NCBI RefSeq assembly: GCF_023559245.1
Contig: NZ_CP097462.1
Coordinates: 2,662,001 to 2,726,000 of the forward strand
Direction of reading: 5' to 3'
DNA length: 64,000 nt
Origin: Sphingomonas sp. KRR8
Lineage (GTDB): Bacteria; Pseudomonadota; Alphaproteobacteria; Sphingomonadales; Sphingomonadaceae
A model generated the notes under the pieces. The model was not told the DNA's origin and searched no databases. It saw only the letters and a list, made by a program, of their open reading frames with translations. This document shows positions 42,244 through 52,698 of the stretch, one piece after another (position 1 is the first letter of the stretch; each line of letters opens with the position of its first letter). A program made the translations under genes and the position numbers.

Positions 42244-43166
42244 TCGAAGCCGCGATGATCTGGAACGAGCCCAACAACAAGTCGCACTGGGATCCGGAGA
42301 TTGATCCCGACTGGTCGAAGTTCGGGGAACTGGTCACGTTGACCGGGAACATCATCGCCGAGGTCAATCCGGCGGTGAAGCGGGTGCTTGGCGGCATTTC
42401 GCCCATCGACCCGCACTTCCTCCATCGGCTCGACGGCTATGGTGCGCTGGATGCCGTGGACGTGGTTGCGGTGCATGGCTTCCCACTCGATTGGAACCTG
42501 TGGAACATCAACGAGTGGCCGGCCAAGGTCGCCGAGATCCAGGCCGCGATGCCGAACCACGAAGTGTGGGTCACGGAAGTCGGCGTCGGCTCCTTCGGCG
42601 CCGAGGAAGTGCAGGAGTTTGGGGTCAAGCGGACGGCCGAACTGCTGCTCGACAAGGTCGACCGGGTCTTCTGGTATTCACTCTACGACCTGCCGCAGGC
42701 GTGGGAGGCGACCACGCGGCACCGCGAGGCGGAAGGGTCATCCTACTACCGCCACTTCTACATGGGGCTGCTGAAGGAAGACGGCACGCCCAAGCTGGGA
42801 CTCAAGGCGTTCGAGCCTTTCGCGGATCGCATGGGCCTGATGCAGTGGTTCCACTATCAGGACCACCGGCTGGATGACGCGGTCGCCTGGCTGAAGCGAC
42901 TGGGTGTCACCAAGCTGCGCACGGGCCTGAGCTGGGCCGACAGCTTCCGCCCGAACGCGCTCGATTGGTTCGACCGGCAGATGGAGGCGCTTAAGGATTT
43001 CGACACCACCGTGACCTTCTGCTTCACGCCCGAGCATCGCGGCATCGCCCCGCACCACACCAGCCCACCGCAGGATCCGCGTGAGTTCGCCGACTTCTGC
43101 GCGAGCATGATCGAGCGCTATGCGCCCGCAGCCGTCAGCCAGCCCGTCGCCGTGGCGGCCGAATAA
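42240..43166 (+). CDS. Circularly permuted GH-A-type glycoside hydrolase-like protein
   Basis: A 308-residue protein whose segments are those of a clan GH-A (beta/alpha)8 barrel, in rotated order. It starts with [17 protein letters not shown], the strand-4 motif with the acid/base Glu, goes on through DVVAVHGFP and [13 protein letters not shown] (strand-7 nucleophile Glu) to [10 protein letters not shown] (strand 8). Only then does it give [20 protein letters not shown] (strand 1), [15 protein letters not shown] (strand 3-like) and [18 protein letters not shown], which normally precede WNEPN. TTG 42240 overlaps the methyltransferase stop; ATG 42255 is possible. Both catalytic glutamates are retained. 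Predicted to act on or make a glycoside. Confidence 0.8.
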   Translation: MIEAAMIWNEPNNKSHWDPEIDPDWSKFGELVTLTGNIIAEVNPAVKRVLGGISPIDPHFLHRLDGYGALDAVDVVAVHGFPLDWNLWNINEWPAKVAEIQAAMPNHEVWVTEVGVGSFGAEEVQEFGVKRTAELLLDKVDRVFWYSLYDLPQAWEATTRHREAEGSSYYRHFYMGLLKEDGTPKLGLKAFEPFADRMGLMQWFHYQDHRLDDAVAWLKRLGVTKLRTGLSWADSFRPNALDWFDRQMEALKDFDTTVTFCFTPEHRGIAPHHTSPPQDPREFADFCASMIERYAPAAVSQPVAVAAE

Positions 43167-43176
43167 GGACAGACCA

Positions 43177-44355
43177 ATGGACCCGACCATCAACATCGCC
43201 ATCGCCGGGGTCGGCAACTGCGCCAGTTCGCTGGTGCAGGGCATTGCTTATTATCAGAATGGCGGCGCCAACGAGCAGATCGGTCTGATGCACTGGGACC
43301 TGGGCGGCTACCGGCCCAAGGACCTGAAGGTCGTTGCGGCCTGGGACGTGGACAGCCGCAAGGTCGGCCGCGACGTCAATGAAGCGATCTTCGCGCGGCC
43401 GAACAACACGACGGTGTTCTGCGACCATGTGCAGCCGACCGGCGCTGCCGTGCGGATGGGGCGGCGGCTGGACGGCGTCGCCGAGCATATGGCCGACTAT
43501 CCTGCCGAGCGTACGTTCGTGGTCGCCGATGCGCCGGAGCCCGATCAGGCCGAGGTGGTGCGCGTGCTCAGGGAGACGAACGCCCATGTCCTGATGAACT
43601 ATCTGCCGGTGGGCAGCCAGGCGGCGACGGAGTTCTACGCCGAATGCGCGCTCGAAGCGGGAGTGGCGTTCGTCAACTGCATTCCCGTCTTCATCGCTTC
43701 CGATCCGAACTGGGCCCGGCGCTTTGCCGACGCCGGGGTGCCAATCGTTGGCGACGACATCAAGGCGCAGGTCGGCGCGACCATCGTCCACCGCGTGCTG
43801 ACCGACCTGTTCGCCAAGCGCGGCGTGCGGCTGGACCGGACCTATCAGCTCAATACAGGCGGCAACACCGACTTCCTCAACATGCTTGAGCGCTCGCGAC
43901 TGAAGCACAAGAAGGAGTCGAAGACCGAGGCGGTGCAGGCGGTGTGCGAGCGGCGGCTGGACGATGAGCACATCCATGTCGGACCGTCGGATTACGTCGC
44001 CTGGCAGAATGATAACAAGGTCTGCTTCCTGCGCATGGAAGGCCGGATGTTCGGCGGCGTTCCGATGAACCTGGAGCTTCGCCTGAGCGTCGAGGACTCG
44101 CCCAATAGCGCGGGCGTGGCGATCGACATGATCCGCTGCGCCAAGCTGGCGTTGGACCGCGGGCAGGGCGGGCCGATCGAGCCGCCGGCCGCTTACTTCT
44201 GCAAGCATCCGCCGGTGCAGATGACGGACGATGAGGCACTCCAGGCAACGGAAGCGTTCATCCGCAATGAGCAGTCACCCCGCCGCGCCGTCACCAGCGA
44301 CCCCGACCGTTCCGCGTTCGGATGGTCTGGCGTCGGCCCTCACACGAAACATTGA
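43177..44355 (+). CDS. myo-Inositol-1(3)-phosphate synthase
   Basis: A 392-residue NAD-dependent isomerase that makes inositol phosphate from glucose 6-phosphate. NAD-binding [20 protein letters not shown], then [49 protein letters not shown], and the catalytic region [20 protein letters not shown] with KKESKTEAV. These are the landmarks of the actinobacterial/archaeal-type enzyme. ATG 43177 with AAGGAC upstream. The last 35 residues (from about NEQSPRRAV) overlap the next gene and look like a run-on tail. With the phosphatase at 44868 it forms a two-step route to free inositol. Confidence 0.95.
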   Translation: MDPTINIAIAGVGNCASSLVQGIAYYQNGGANEQIGLMHWDLGGYRPKDLKVVAAWDVDSRKVGRDVNEAIFARPNNTTVFCDHVQPTGAAVRMGRRLDGVAEHMADYPAERTFVVADAPEPDQAEVVRVLRETNAHVLMNYLPVGSQAATEFYAECALEAGVAFVNCIPVFIASDPNWARRFADAGVPIVGDDIKAQVGATIVHRVLTDLFAKRGVRLDRTYQLNTGGNTDFLNMLERSRLKHKKESKTEAVQAVCERRLDDEHIHVGPSDYVAWQNDNKVCFLRMEGRMFGGVPMNLELRLSVEDSPNSAGVAIDMIRCAKLALDRGQGGPIEPPAAYFCKHPPVQMTDDEALQATEAFIRNEQSPRRAVTSDPDRSAFGWSGVGPHTKH

Positions 44356-44821
44356 TGCGCTGAGCCGCCGCCGCCAGGCGGAGGAAGAAGGGGCGAGCGG
44401 CACCGACCGGCTCGCCGCCGCGATCACCCGCTTCGCCGGTACGATGGCGTTCGTCTATGTCCACGCGGCGCTGGTTGCCGGCTGGATCGTGGTGAATGCC
44501 GGCCTGACGCCATTGCCCCGGTTCGACCCCAGCTTCGTCATCCTGGCGACGGTGGCATCGGTCGAGGCGATCTTCCTCTCGACTTTCATCCTGATCAGCC
44601 AGAACCGGGCGGCGCGGACTGCCGACCGGCGGGCGGACCTGGATCTGCAGATCGGCCTGCTCGCCGAGCATGAGGTCACCCATCTGATCAAGCTGGTCGG
44701 CGACATCGCCCGCAAGCTTGGCGTGGATGATGCGGCTAACCCGGAGTTGAAGGAGTTGGAGCGCACGGTCGCGCCGGAGGTGGTGCTGGAGCGCATCGAG
44801 GAAAGTGCCAAGGAGCCGTAG
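44267..44821 (+). CDS. DUF1003 membrane protein
   Basis: A 184-residue protein with two transmembrane helices at about 60-80 ([19 protein letters not shown]) and 90-112 ([20 protein letters not shown]), flanked by [20 protein letters not shown] and [20 protein letters not shown]. This is the DUF1003 layout (cytosolic helix, two TM, R-rich loop, soluble tail). The ATG at 44267 lies 89 bp inside the inositol-phosphate synthase gene, in another frame, and the conserved NID-ALSRR stretch already falls in the overlap, so a later start is unlikely. Function unknown. Confidence 0.85.
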   Translation: MSSHPAAPSPATPTVPRSDGLASALTRNIDALSRRRQAEEEGASGTDRLAAAITRFAGTMAFVYVHAALVAGWIVVNAGLTPLPRFDPSFVILATVASVEAIFLSTFILISQNRAARTADRRADLDLQIGLLAEHEVTHLIKLVGDIARKLGVDDAANPELKELERTVAPEVVLERIEESAKEP

Positions 44822-44867
44822 AAGCCGCCTCATTGCGTCGCCGCGCCCGTGATGACAGGGCTGGTGC

Positions 44868-45623
44868 ATGTCCGACCTTCGCGCCTTCTTTGACGAATTG
44901 TCCGCCGCCGCTCGCGCGATCACGCTCGGCGCGCCCGTGCCTGTGGCAGACAACAAGGCTGGTGCGGGCGACTACGACCCCGTCACCGAACTCGACCGCG
45001 CGACGGAGCGGGTGTTGCGGGCAGCGATTGAGGCGCGGTTCCCTGAGGATGGCATCGAGGGCGAGGAGTATGGCCTCGTTCGCGCAAATGCGCGGCGGCG
45101 CTGGTTGATCGACCCGATCGACGGCACCCGTGCGCTGATCTGCGGATTGCCGAGCTGGACGACTCTGGTCGCGCTGCTTGAAGACGGGGAGCCGGTCGCA
45201 GGCTTCATCGATGCGCCGGTGCTCGACGAGTTGATGGTGGCGGCCGGAGGCGAGACCGCGCTTGGCGGGACCGCGCTGAAGACCAGCGGTTGCGCATCGC
45301 TTGCCGACGCTCGGCTGGCGACCACCGATTACCACCTGCTTGGGCCGGGGATGGCGCCATTCGACCGGGTTCGGCGTGAAGCGCGGGTGACGCGCTATGG
45401 GCTGGATGCGCTGGCCTATGCGCGGGTGGCGAGCGGGCACATCGACCTGGTGATCGAAAATGGTTTGAAGCCGCACGACTGGGCCGCGCTGGTGCCGGTG
45501 GTGCGCGGCGCCGGCGGGGTGGTCGGAAACTGGCGGGGCGGCAGCGACCTGTCGGGCGGCGATGTCGTCGCCGCGGCGACCCAGGCCTTGTTCGATCAGG
45601 CGGTCACGATTCTGCAACGCTAG
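44868..45623 (+). CDS. Inositol monophosphatase/histidinol phosphatase family enzyme
   Basis: A 251-residue Mg-dependent phosphatase. Metal-binding motifs: IEGEEYG, WLIDPIDGTRALICG (DPIDGT) and LKPHDWAALVPVVRGAGG (the usual W-D-x-A-A replaced by H-D-W-A-A). The family covers inositol-1-phosphate, histidinol-phosphate (HisN) and related phosphatases. Standing 1 kb after inositol-phosphate synthase, it most likely releases free inositol here; HisN-type activity is the alternative. GTGC precedes ATG 44868 without a strong SD. Confidence 0.92.
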   Translation: MSDLRAFFDELSAAARAITLGAPVPVADNKAGAGDYDPVTELDRATERVLRAAIEARFPEDGIEGEEYGLVRANARRRWLIDPIDGTRALICGLPSWTTLVALLEDGEPVAGFIDAPVLDELMVAAGGETALGGTALKTSGCASLADARLATTDYHLLGPGMAPFDRVRREARVTRYGLDALAYARVASGHIDLVIENGLKPHDWAALVPVVRGAGGVVGNWRGGSDLSGGDVVAAATQALFDQAVTILQR

Positions 45624-45649
45624 TTGCGGGGAGGGCGCGACCTTGTAAG

Positions 45650-46746
<1,097 letters not shown>

Positions 46747-46750
<4 letters not shown>

Positions 46751-47628
46751 GCGCGCCCGCGCAGCGCCGCACCGAGGGGCTGCTGTTCGTTGCGCCGTTC
46801 CTGTTCTTCTACCTTCTCATCCTCATCTATCCCTTGCTGAAGGGCATGTGGTTCAGCCTGAACCGCATCGACCTGTTCGGGGCCGGACATTTCGTTGGGC
46901 TCGGCAATTATGCGCGCCTGATCGGCGACCCGGTGTTCTGGCAGAGCATCGTCAACACCATCATCGTCACCTTGATGATCGTTCCGCCGCTGACCGCCGT
47001 GGCATTGGCGCTGGCGCTGGCGCTCAATCGGGCGACCCGCGGCGCGGCCATCCTGCGCGGCATCTTCTTCTCCTCCGCCGTGCTGTCGGTGACCATTGTG
47101 ACGCTCATCTGGCGCTTCGTGCTCGCGCCCGACGCAGGACTGTTGGGCGAGGTCTGGAAGTCGGCGGGCTGGACGCCCCTGCCATTCCTGTCGGACGAGA
47201 GCCTCGTGCTGCCGGCGCTCGCGCTGACCACGATTTGGTGGTCGGTCGGCTTCCCCATGCTGCTGTTCCTGGCGGGGCTGCAGCAGATTCCGCAGGATAT
47301 GTACGAAGCCGCCGCACTCGACGGCGCGAGCCGGTGGACGACCTTCACCCGCATCACGCTGCCATCGCTGCGGCGAACGACGGTGCTGGTGATCATGCTC
47401 CAGACCGCGGCGCAGCTGCAGCTGTTCGGACAGTCGCAATTGCTCACCGCCGGCGGCCCGAGCGGGGCGTCGCGTACAGCCGTCCTGTTCCTGTTCGAGA
47501 GTGCCTTCGGGCGCTGGGAACTCGGCTATGCCAGTGCCGCTGCGGAAGTGCTGTTCGTGATGATCGTCATCGTGACGCTTGGCCAATATGCCTGGACCGG
47601 GCGGCCCGGAGGCGACGATGCGCGCTGA
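46747..47628 (+). CDS. Sugar ABC transporter permease (MalF/UgpA-like)
   Basis: A 293-residue inner-membrane permease with six predicted helices and the EAA loop (YEAAALDGASRWTTFTRITL at about 190-209) that docks to the ATPase. The N-terminus (FLFFYLLILIYPLLKGMWFS) is typical of MalF/UgpA-type subunits of sugar importers. It overlaps the next permease by 11 bp. Confidence 0.94.
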
Positions 47629-48442
47629 GCGCATGGGCTTCGTCGCCTGGGCGCTGGTGCTGCTTGGCGCCGCGGTCATGCTGGCCCCGCTGGTGTGGAC
47701 GCTGCTGCTCAGCCTCAAGCACAATGCCGAATTGGTGGGGAACAGCGGCGCGGCGCTGCACGGGCCCTACACGCTCGAGAATTATGCGGCGATCTTCGGC
47801 ACCAGCCGGACCCTGCGCTGGCTGCTCAACAGCGCCATCGTGTCGCTTGGCACGACCGGGTGCGTGCTCGTCCTGTGCAGCCTGGCGGGTTATGGTTTCG
47901 CGAGGCTCGACTTCCCCTTCCGCCGAAGCCTGTTCGTGCTGGTGCTGCTTGGCCTCGCCATTCCCAGCCAGGCGGTGATCCTGCCGCAGCATCAGCTGTT
48001 CGCGACGCTGCATCTGCATAACAGCTATCCCGGCCTGATTTTGCCCGGCCTGACCACCAGCTTCGGCGTCTTTTTCATGACGCAATATATGCGCGCCATT
48101 CCGCTTGAGCTGGATGAAGCGGCGTTGCTGGATGGCGCGTCCCGCCTGCGCATCTTCTGGTCGGTGATCTTGCCACTCACCGTGCCGGCGCAGTCGGCGC
48201 TGGCGGTGTTCACATTCCTGGGAAGCTGGAACGACTATTGGTGGCCGCTGATCTCGGCGACGCATAGCGACATGTACACGCTGACGGTCGGGCTGGCCGC
48301 CGCGCAGATGAATTATGCGCAGACGAGCGGGCTTGGATTCCTGATGGCGCAGGCGGTGTTCGCCTCCATTCCGATATTCATCGTCTACCTGATCTTCCAG
48401 AAACAGATCATCCGCGCGATGGCCGGGGCCGCGCTCAAGTGA
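47618..48442 (+). CDS. Sugar ABC transporter permease (MalG/UgpE-like)
   Basis: A 274-residue permease with six helices and the EAA loop LDEAALLDGASRLRIFWSVI (about 160-180), the second membrane subunit of the importer. The frame is open from 47579, but ATG 47618 gives the usual N-terminus before helix 1; a second ATG (47633) follows five codons later. Its stop overlaps the next start (GTGATG at 48439). Confidence 0.93.
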   Translation: MRAERMGFVAWALVLLGAAVMLAPLVWTLLLSLKHNAELVGNSGAALHGPYTLENYAAIFGTSRTLRWLLNSAIVSLGTTGCVLVLCSLAGYGFARLDFPFRRSLFVLVLLGLAIPSQAVILPQHQLFATLHLHNSYPGLILPGLTTSFGVFFMTQYMRAIPLELDEAALLDGASRLRIFWSVILPLTVPAQSALAVFTFLGSWNDYWWPLISATHSDMYTLTVGLAAAQMNYAQTSGLGFLMAQAVFASIPIFIVYLIFQKQIIRAMAGAALK

Positions 48443-49746
48443 TGCGCATGCTGCTGGTTCTGGCCGCGGCGCTGGCGCTCGGCAGCTGCTCTGGCGGTGA
48501 CGGGCGCACGCGCATCTACCTGCAGCGCTTCTTTGGCGAATGCGGAGCGGAATACGGCTCCAGCACCAATGTCGCCAAGGCTGAGGGCGAGTGCGGGATC
48601 ATCACGACGATCACCAACGCCTTCAACGCCAGCGACCGGAAGGCGGTCGTCGATACGAACGTGATCGCCTGGCCGGGCTACCCGCAACTGACGTCGCAGA
48701 TGGCGGCGAAGGACCCGCCCGACCTCGTCACCATGCACGAGAATGTCATCTCCGATTACGCCTCCAAGGGCCTGCTGGAGCCGGTCGAGCCCTATCTCAA
48801 GGCGGCCGGCCTCGATCCCGCGAGCTTCACCCGTGCCAGCCGCGAGGGTGTGACCATCGGCGGGCGGATGTACGGGCTGCCGTGGGACACGCATGGCGGA
48901 CTGTGGCACATCAACACCGCGCTGTTCGCCAAGGCCGGGCTGATGCGCGGCGGCAAACCGGTGCTGCCCAATTCGGCCGAGGAAATGCTGGCCCAGGCGC
49001 GGCAGTTCAAGGCGCGCACCGGCAAGCCCTACCTGATCCAGAGCCTGGTCGGCGATCCCGCGGGCGCGGCCCGCAACCTGTATACTTACGTCATGGCGCA
49101 GGGCGATCCGGTGTTCCCGGACGCCACGCACCTCAAGGTCAACACACCGGCCGGGCAGCGGGTCGCGGCGCTGTTCCACCAGCTCACCGCCGAAGGGCTC
49201 GGCACCAGCAACATGGACACGCCCGCGGCCATCGCTGCGTTCATGAGCGGTGAGGGTGGCATCTACGCCACTGGCACGTGGATGATCGGCCAGTTCCAGC
49301 AGGAGAGCATGACTCCGGGCCGCCCGCTCTACGGCAGTTATGCGGTGATGAACTATCCGCGATTGTGGGGGCAGCATCTGATCTATGTCGGCGGCCACGC
49401 CTGGGTGGTGCCGGCCCGCCCGCGCAGTCCCGAGCAGAAGGCGGCGATCGCCCGGCTGTTCCGGTTCATGGCCGCGCACAACTTCGACTGGGCCCGCACC
49501 GGTCACATCCCTGCACTCACGGCCGTTCTCGACAGCCCCCGTTTCCGAGCTCTTCCGCACCGCGTGGACATTGCGCCGCTGGCCGACATCGGACGGCCTC
49601 TGCCCGGCTATGTCCGGCGGCAGTCGGCGGTGGAGGGCATCGTCGGCGAGGAGATGGCGGCCGCGATCACCGGGCAGAAGCCGATCCCCCAGGCGCTTGG
49701 CACGGCCGAGCGGCGCGTTAACGAGTTCCTCGGGCAGATCGAATAG
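48439..49746 (+). CDS. Sugar ABC transporter substrate-binding lipoprotein
   Basis: A 434-435-residue extracytoplasmic solute receptor. The signal peptide ends in the lipobox LGSC (about residues 14-17), so it should be a lipid-anchored periplasmic protein. The mature part has the UgpB/MalE-like features ITNAFNASDRKAVVDTNVIA, DPPDLVTMHENVISDYASKG, and GLPWDTHGGLWHINTALFAK, and a C-terminal hinge helix. The ligand is unknown; the operon context (inositol, glycosyl enzymes) suggests a sugar, cyclitol or glycoside. Start GTG 48439 or ATG 48442. Confidence 0.92.
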   Translation: MMRMLLVLAAALALGSCSGGDGRTRIYLQRFFGECGAEYGSSTNVAKAEGECGIITTITNAFNASDRKAVVDTNVIAWPGYPQLTSQMAAKDPPDLVTMHENVISDYASKGLLEPVEPYLKAAGLDPASFTRASREGVTIGGRMYGLPWDTHGGLWHINTALFAKAGLMRGGKPVLPNSAEEMLAQARQFKARTGKPYLIQSLVGDPAGAARNLYTYVMAQGDPVFPDATHLKVNTPAGQRVAALFHQLTAEGLGTSNMDTPAAIAAFMSGEGGIYATGTWMIGQFQQESMTPGRPLYGSYAVMNYPRLWGQHLIYVGGHAWVVPARPRSPEQKAAIARLFRFMAAHNFDWARTGHIPALTAVLDSPRFRALPHRVDIAPLADIGRPLPGYVRRQSAVEGIVGEEMAAAITGQKPIPQALGTAERRVNEFLGQIE

Positions 49747-49846
49747 GTCCGCTGCCGAGTGACGGCGCGGCCACAGGGCGTATCAATAAGGTTGCAAATC
49801 CGCGGAGCACGCTTGTTTCGCGCCCGGTCACCTGCGTAGCGTCCAG

Positions 49847-49860
49847 TGCATACGAATGCA
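49847..49860. promoter_or_regulatory. TGCAT-N4-ATGCA inverted repeat before the TonB receptor gene
   Basis: TGCAT (49847-49851), ACGA, ATGCA (49856-49860): a 14-bp near-palindrome with central CG-containing spacer, 37 bp before the ATG at 49897. The size and central CG resemble LacI-family operators. No LacI-type gene lies in the window. Confidence 0.4.
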
Positions 49861-49896
49861 TGTCGCTTGAGGAGGCGACAACAGGAGGGGAAAATC

Positions 49897-52635
49897 ATGC
49901 GATTCAAGACTTTCGCGCTTGGCTCGGCTTCGCTCGCGACCATGCTCATCGCGGCTGCACCGGCAACGGCTCAGACGGCGCCCGTCGGGGCTGGGACCAG
50001 CGGCACCACGCCGCAGCCGCAAGCCGGTCAGAGCAATCCCGCGCCGACCGATACGCCGGCTCCGGGCCAGACCGCCAACAGCGGCGATGACAATAGCGCG
50101 ACCGTTGTGGTCACCGGCATCCGCCGCTCGCTGCAGTCCGCCAAGAACATCCGCCGCAACAGCGATCAGATCGTTGACGCAGTGGTGGCCGAGGACATCG
50201 GCAAGTTGCCGGACCTCAACACCGCTCAAACCGCGGCGCGCATCCCGGGCGTGCAGATCTATCGCCGGGGCGGCGAAGCCGACAGTGTGCTTGTGCGCGG
50301 CCTTCCGAATTTCACGACGACCTACAACGGCCGCGAGATCTTCACGGCCGAGACGCGCGTTGTTGCGCTGCAGGATTTCCCTTCCGCCAACATTGCCGCG
50401 CTGGAAGTCTTCAAGACCTCAAGCGCCGACTTGGTCGAACCGGGCCTGGCGGGCCTCGTCAACGTTCGCTCGCGCCGTCCGTTCGACTTCACCGACGGCC
50501 AGTTCGCCGGCTCGGTCTGGGGCCTCTACACTCGCCAGGGTCATGGCACGAAGCCCAACTTCAACCTGCTGCTGACCAAGCGCTGGGACACCCCGATGGG
50601 CGAATTCGGCGTGCTGCTCAACGGCAGCTACACCGACATCAAGTATCTTGATGCAGAGATTAGCAACACGGACTTCATCGCGGATCCGGTGATCAACGGA
50701 ACGCGTGTCCGTCTGCCCGACATCCAGCGCCTGTTCTACCGTTCGGGCCAGCGTTCGCGGCCTTCGATCAATGCGGCGGTCCAATGGCGGCCGCACCAGG
50801 GGCTGGAGTTCTATTCCGACTTCCTGTGGCAAGGCTTTGCCAACGAGATCGATGACCGCCTTCTGGAAGTGCCGCTCTATGGCGGCGACAGCTACAGCAA
50901 CATCGTGCTTCGGCCGGGTACCAACCTCGTCAGCAGCGGAACGGTGGTCGAGCCGTCGCAGCGAATCTTCTCCTTCCAGGGCGGCACCTTCAATCGAACC
51001 GACACTTTCCAAGTCGCGGCCGGTGCGAAGATCACCGCCAATCGCCTGAAGCTGAACTTCGACGTGGCGCGGACCCTGTCAACCTTCCGCGGCTCGACGG
51101 AATCGATCGATCGCCGCTGGAATGGCGTGGCCACCGTCAATTTCAACAATGAGACGCCCTCTTTCGGAATCACGGGCATCAACTTCGCCGACCCCAGTTC
51201 CCAGGTGTTCCAGGGCCTGTTTGAAGAGAACCAGCGCTCAGCCGGCCGCGACTGGCAGGCGCGCGCCGACGCGCAATATGATCTGGACAGCGCCTTCCTG
51301 CGCAACATCCAGATCGGTGCGCGCTACACCCATCGCAACGCGACGCGTAATTACAGCAATCGCTACGCCTTTCTGCTGCCGCTCAACATTCCGGCCACCA
51401 GCCTTCCGCTACAGTTTGGCAACTTCCGTGGCTACGATTTCCAGCCGACCTACAACTGGGCTGCGCCGACCTACGACAGCATCCGCGAAAACCTGACCGC
51501 ACTGCGGCAGCTCGTGATCAACAATTGCCCCGCCATCCTGTCGAGTGATCCGAATAACGGGTGCCGCAACTACACGATCGACCCGGTGCAGGCGGCACTG
51601 CTCTATCGTGCCAAGGAGGACACCTACGCCGGCTATGCCCAGCTGAATCTCGGCAACGACAGCTTTGGCGGGCAGATCGGCGTCCGTGTTCTGCGGGTGA
51701 AGTCGGCGGTCAACAGCGGCGTGCCGACCGGCATTTCCGTCATCGACAATGGAACGACCAACACCAACGTCCTTCCGAACGCCAGCCTCAAGGCGCGGAT
51801 CGCTGACGGCCTGCAGTTCCGCCTGGCCATCAGCAAGACGGTGACCCGGCCGAACTTCGTCGACCTCAGCCCCAACCCGGTTGTCGGACGGCCGATCGGA
51901 GGCGGAACGGTCGGCACGCAGAACGACCCCTATGTGGTCAGCGGCGGCAATCCCTACCTCAAGCCGTTCAGCAGCTGGAACTATGACGCTGCGATTGAGC
52001 ACTATTTCGGAACGTCGGGATTGCTGACCGTTTCGGCCTTCCACCGCAACCTGAAGGGCTTCATCGTCGGCTCCTCCACCCGCGTGACGGATCCGACGCT
52101 CGGCGTCATTCAGATCAACGGTCCGGTCAACTCGAACAAAGGCAAGATCGACGGCATCGAGGTTCAGGGGCAGGCGTTCGCCGATTTCGGCTGGCTGCCG
52201 GACTGGGCGCGCGGCTTCGGCGTGCAGGGCAATGTCAGCTACCTCAAGGTGCGGATTGGCGGGCAGGCCGTGGTCGACCAGACTGCCGGCGTGTCGAAGT
52301 GGAACTACAATCTGGTCGGCATCTACGAGCGCTACGGCTTCTCGGCCCGGCTCAGCTACAATGGCCGCTCCAGCTACATCGCGACGAGCCAGAATCGTGG
52401 CGACGACCTCTATACGGAAACCGCACATCCCGCTGGCCGGCTCGACCTGTCGCTCAACTATGACCTGAGCCCGCGATTCACGCTGTTCGGCGACTGGACC
52501 AACATCACCCGCAAGGCGTTCAGCCAGGACCTGAGTTCAGCGCGCGCCGGAGCGCCGCGGGCAGACTATGTGCGCTACCTGCGTTACGATGAGAGCACCG
52601 TCTCGGCTGGCGTCCGCTTCCGCTTCGGGAAGTAA
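49897..52635 (+). CDS. TonB-dependent outer-membrane receptor, Xanthomonas/Caulobacter type
   Basis: A 912-residue outer-membrane transporter. It has a signal peptide (MRFKTFALGSASLATMLIAA, cleaved after the ATAQ region), a Pro/Gln-rich linker, a TonB-box-like ATVVVTGIRRSLQSAKNIRR, the plug domain (AEDIGKLPDLNTAQTAARIP; GVQIYRRGGEADSVLVRGLP) and a 22-strand barrel ending in aromatic VSAGVRFRFGK. The IRxSLxxAxxxKR-like plug start is the TIGR01782 type common in sphingomonads, often for oligosaccharides. ATG 49897 has AGGAGGGG nine bases upstream. It sits before three GH43 enzymes, so arabino-/xylo-oligosaccharides are plausible ligands. Confidence 0.95.
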   Translation: MRFKTFALGSASLATMLIAAAPATAQTAPVGAGTSGTTPQPQAGQSNPAPTDTPAPGQTANSGDDNSATVVVTGIRRSLQSAKNIRRNSDQIVDAVVAEDIGKLPDLNTAQTAARIPGVQIYRRGGEADSVLVRGLPNFTTTYNGREIFTAETRVVALQDFPSANIAALEVFKTSSADLVEPGLAGLVNVRSRRPFDFTDGQFAGSVWGLYTRQGHGTKPNFNLLLTKRWDTPMGEFGVLLNGSYTDIKYLDAEISNTDFIADPVINGTRVRLPDIQRLFYRSGQRSRPSINAAVQWRPHQGLEFYSDFLWQGFANEIDDRLLEVPLYGGDSYSNIVLRPGTNLVSSGTVVEPSQRIFSFQGGTFNRTDTFQVAAGAKITANRLKLNFDVARTLSTFRGSTESIDRRWNGVATVNFNNETPSFGITGINFADPSSQVFQGLFEENQRSAGRDWQARADAQYDLDSAFLRNIQIGARYTHRNATRNYSNRYAFLLPLNIPATSLPLQFGNFRGYDFQPTYNWAAPTYDSIRENLTALRQLVINNCPAILSSDPNNGCRNYTIDPVQAALLYRAKEDTYAGYAQLNLGNDSFGGQIGVRVLRVKSAVNSGVPTGISVIDNGTTNTNVLPNASLKARIADGLQFRLAISKTVTRPNFVDLSPNPVVGRPIGGGTVGTQNDPYVVSGGNPYLKPFSSWNYDAAIEHYFGTSGLLTVSAFHRNLKGFIVGSSTRVTDPTLGVIQINGPVNSNKGKIDGIEVQGQAFADFGWLPDWARGFGVQGNVSYLKVRIGGQAVVDQTAGVSKWNYNLVGIYERYGFSARLSYNGRSSYIATSQNRGDDLYTETAHPAGRLDLSLNYDLSPRFTLFGDWTNITRKAFSQDLSSARAGAPRADYVRYLRYDESTVSAGVRFRFGK

Positions 52636-52654
52636 TCGACGCTGCCACGAACAA

Positions 52655-52687
52655 GGAGGCGGTCCGCATCCAGCGGGCCGCCTTTCT
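52655..52687 (+). terminator. Terminator behind the TonB receptor gene
   Basis: GGCGGTCCGC (52658-52667) and GCGGGCCGCC (52673-52682) pair with one G-T wobble, with a 5-base loop, followed by TTTCTT. It lies 22 bp after the receptor stop and just before the convergent GH43 gene end. Confidence 0.75.
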
Positions 52688-52698
52688 TGTGCCCGGCG

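Noticed and set aside
43177-45623. Mycothiol biosynthesis
   Set aside because: Inositol-phosphate synthase, a GT4 and a phosphatase are present, but no MshB deacetylase, MshC cysteine ligase or MshD acetyltransferase is seen.
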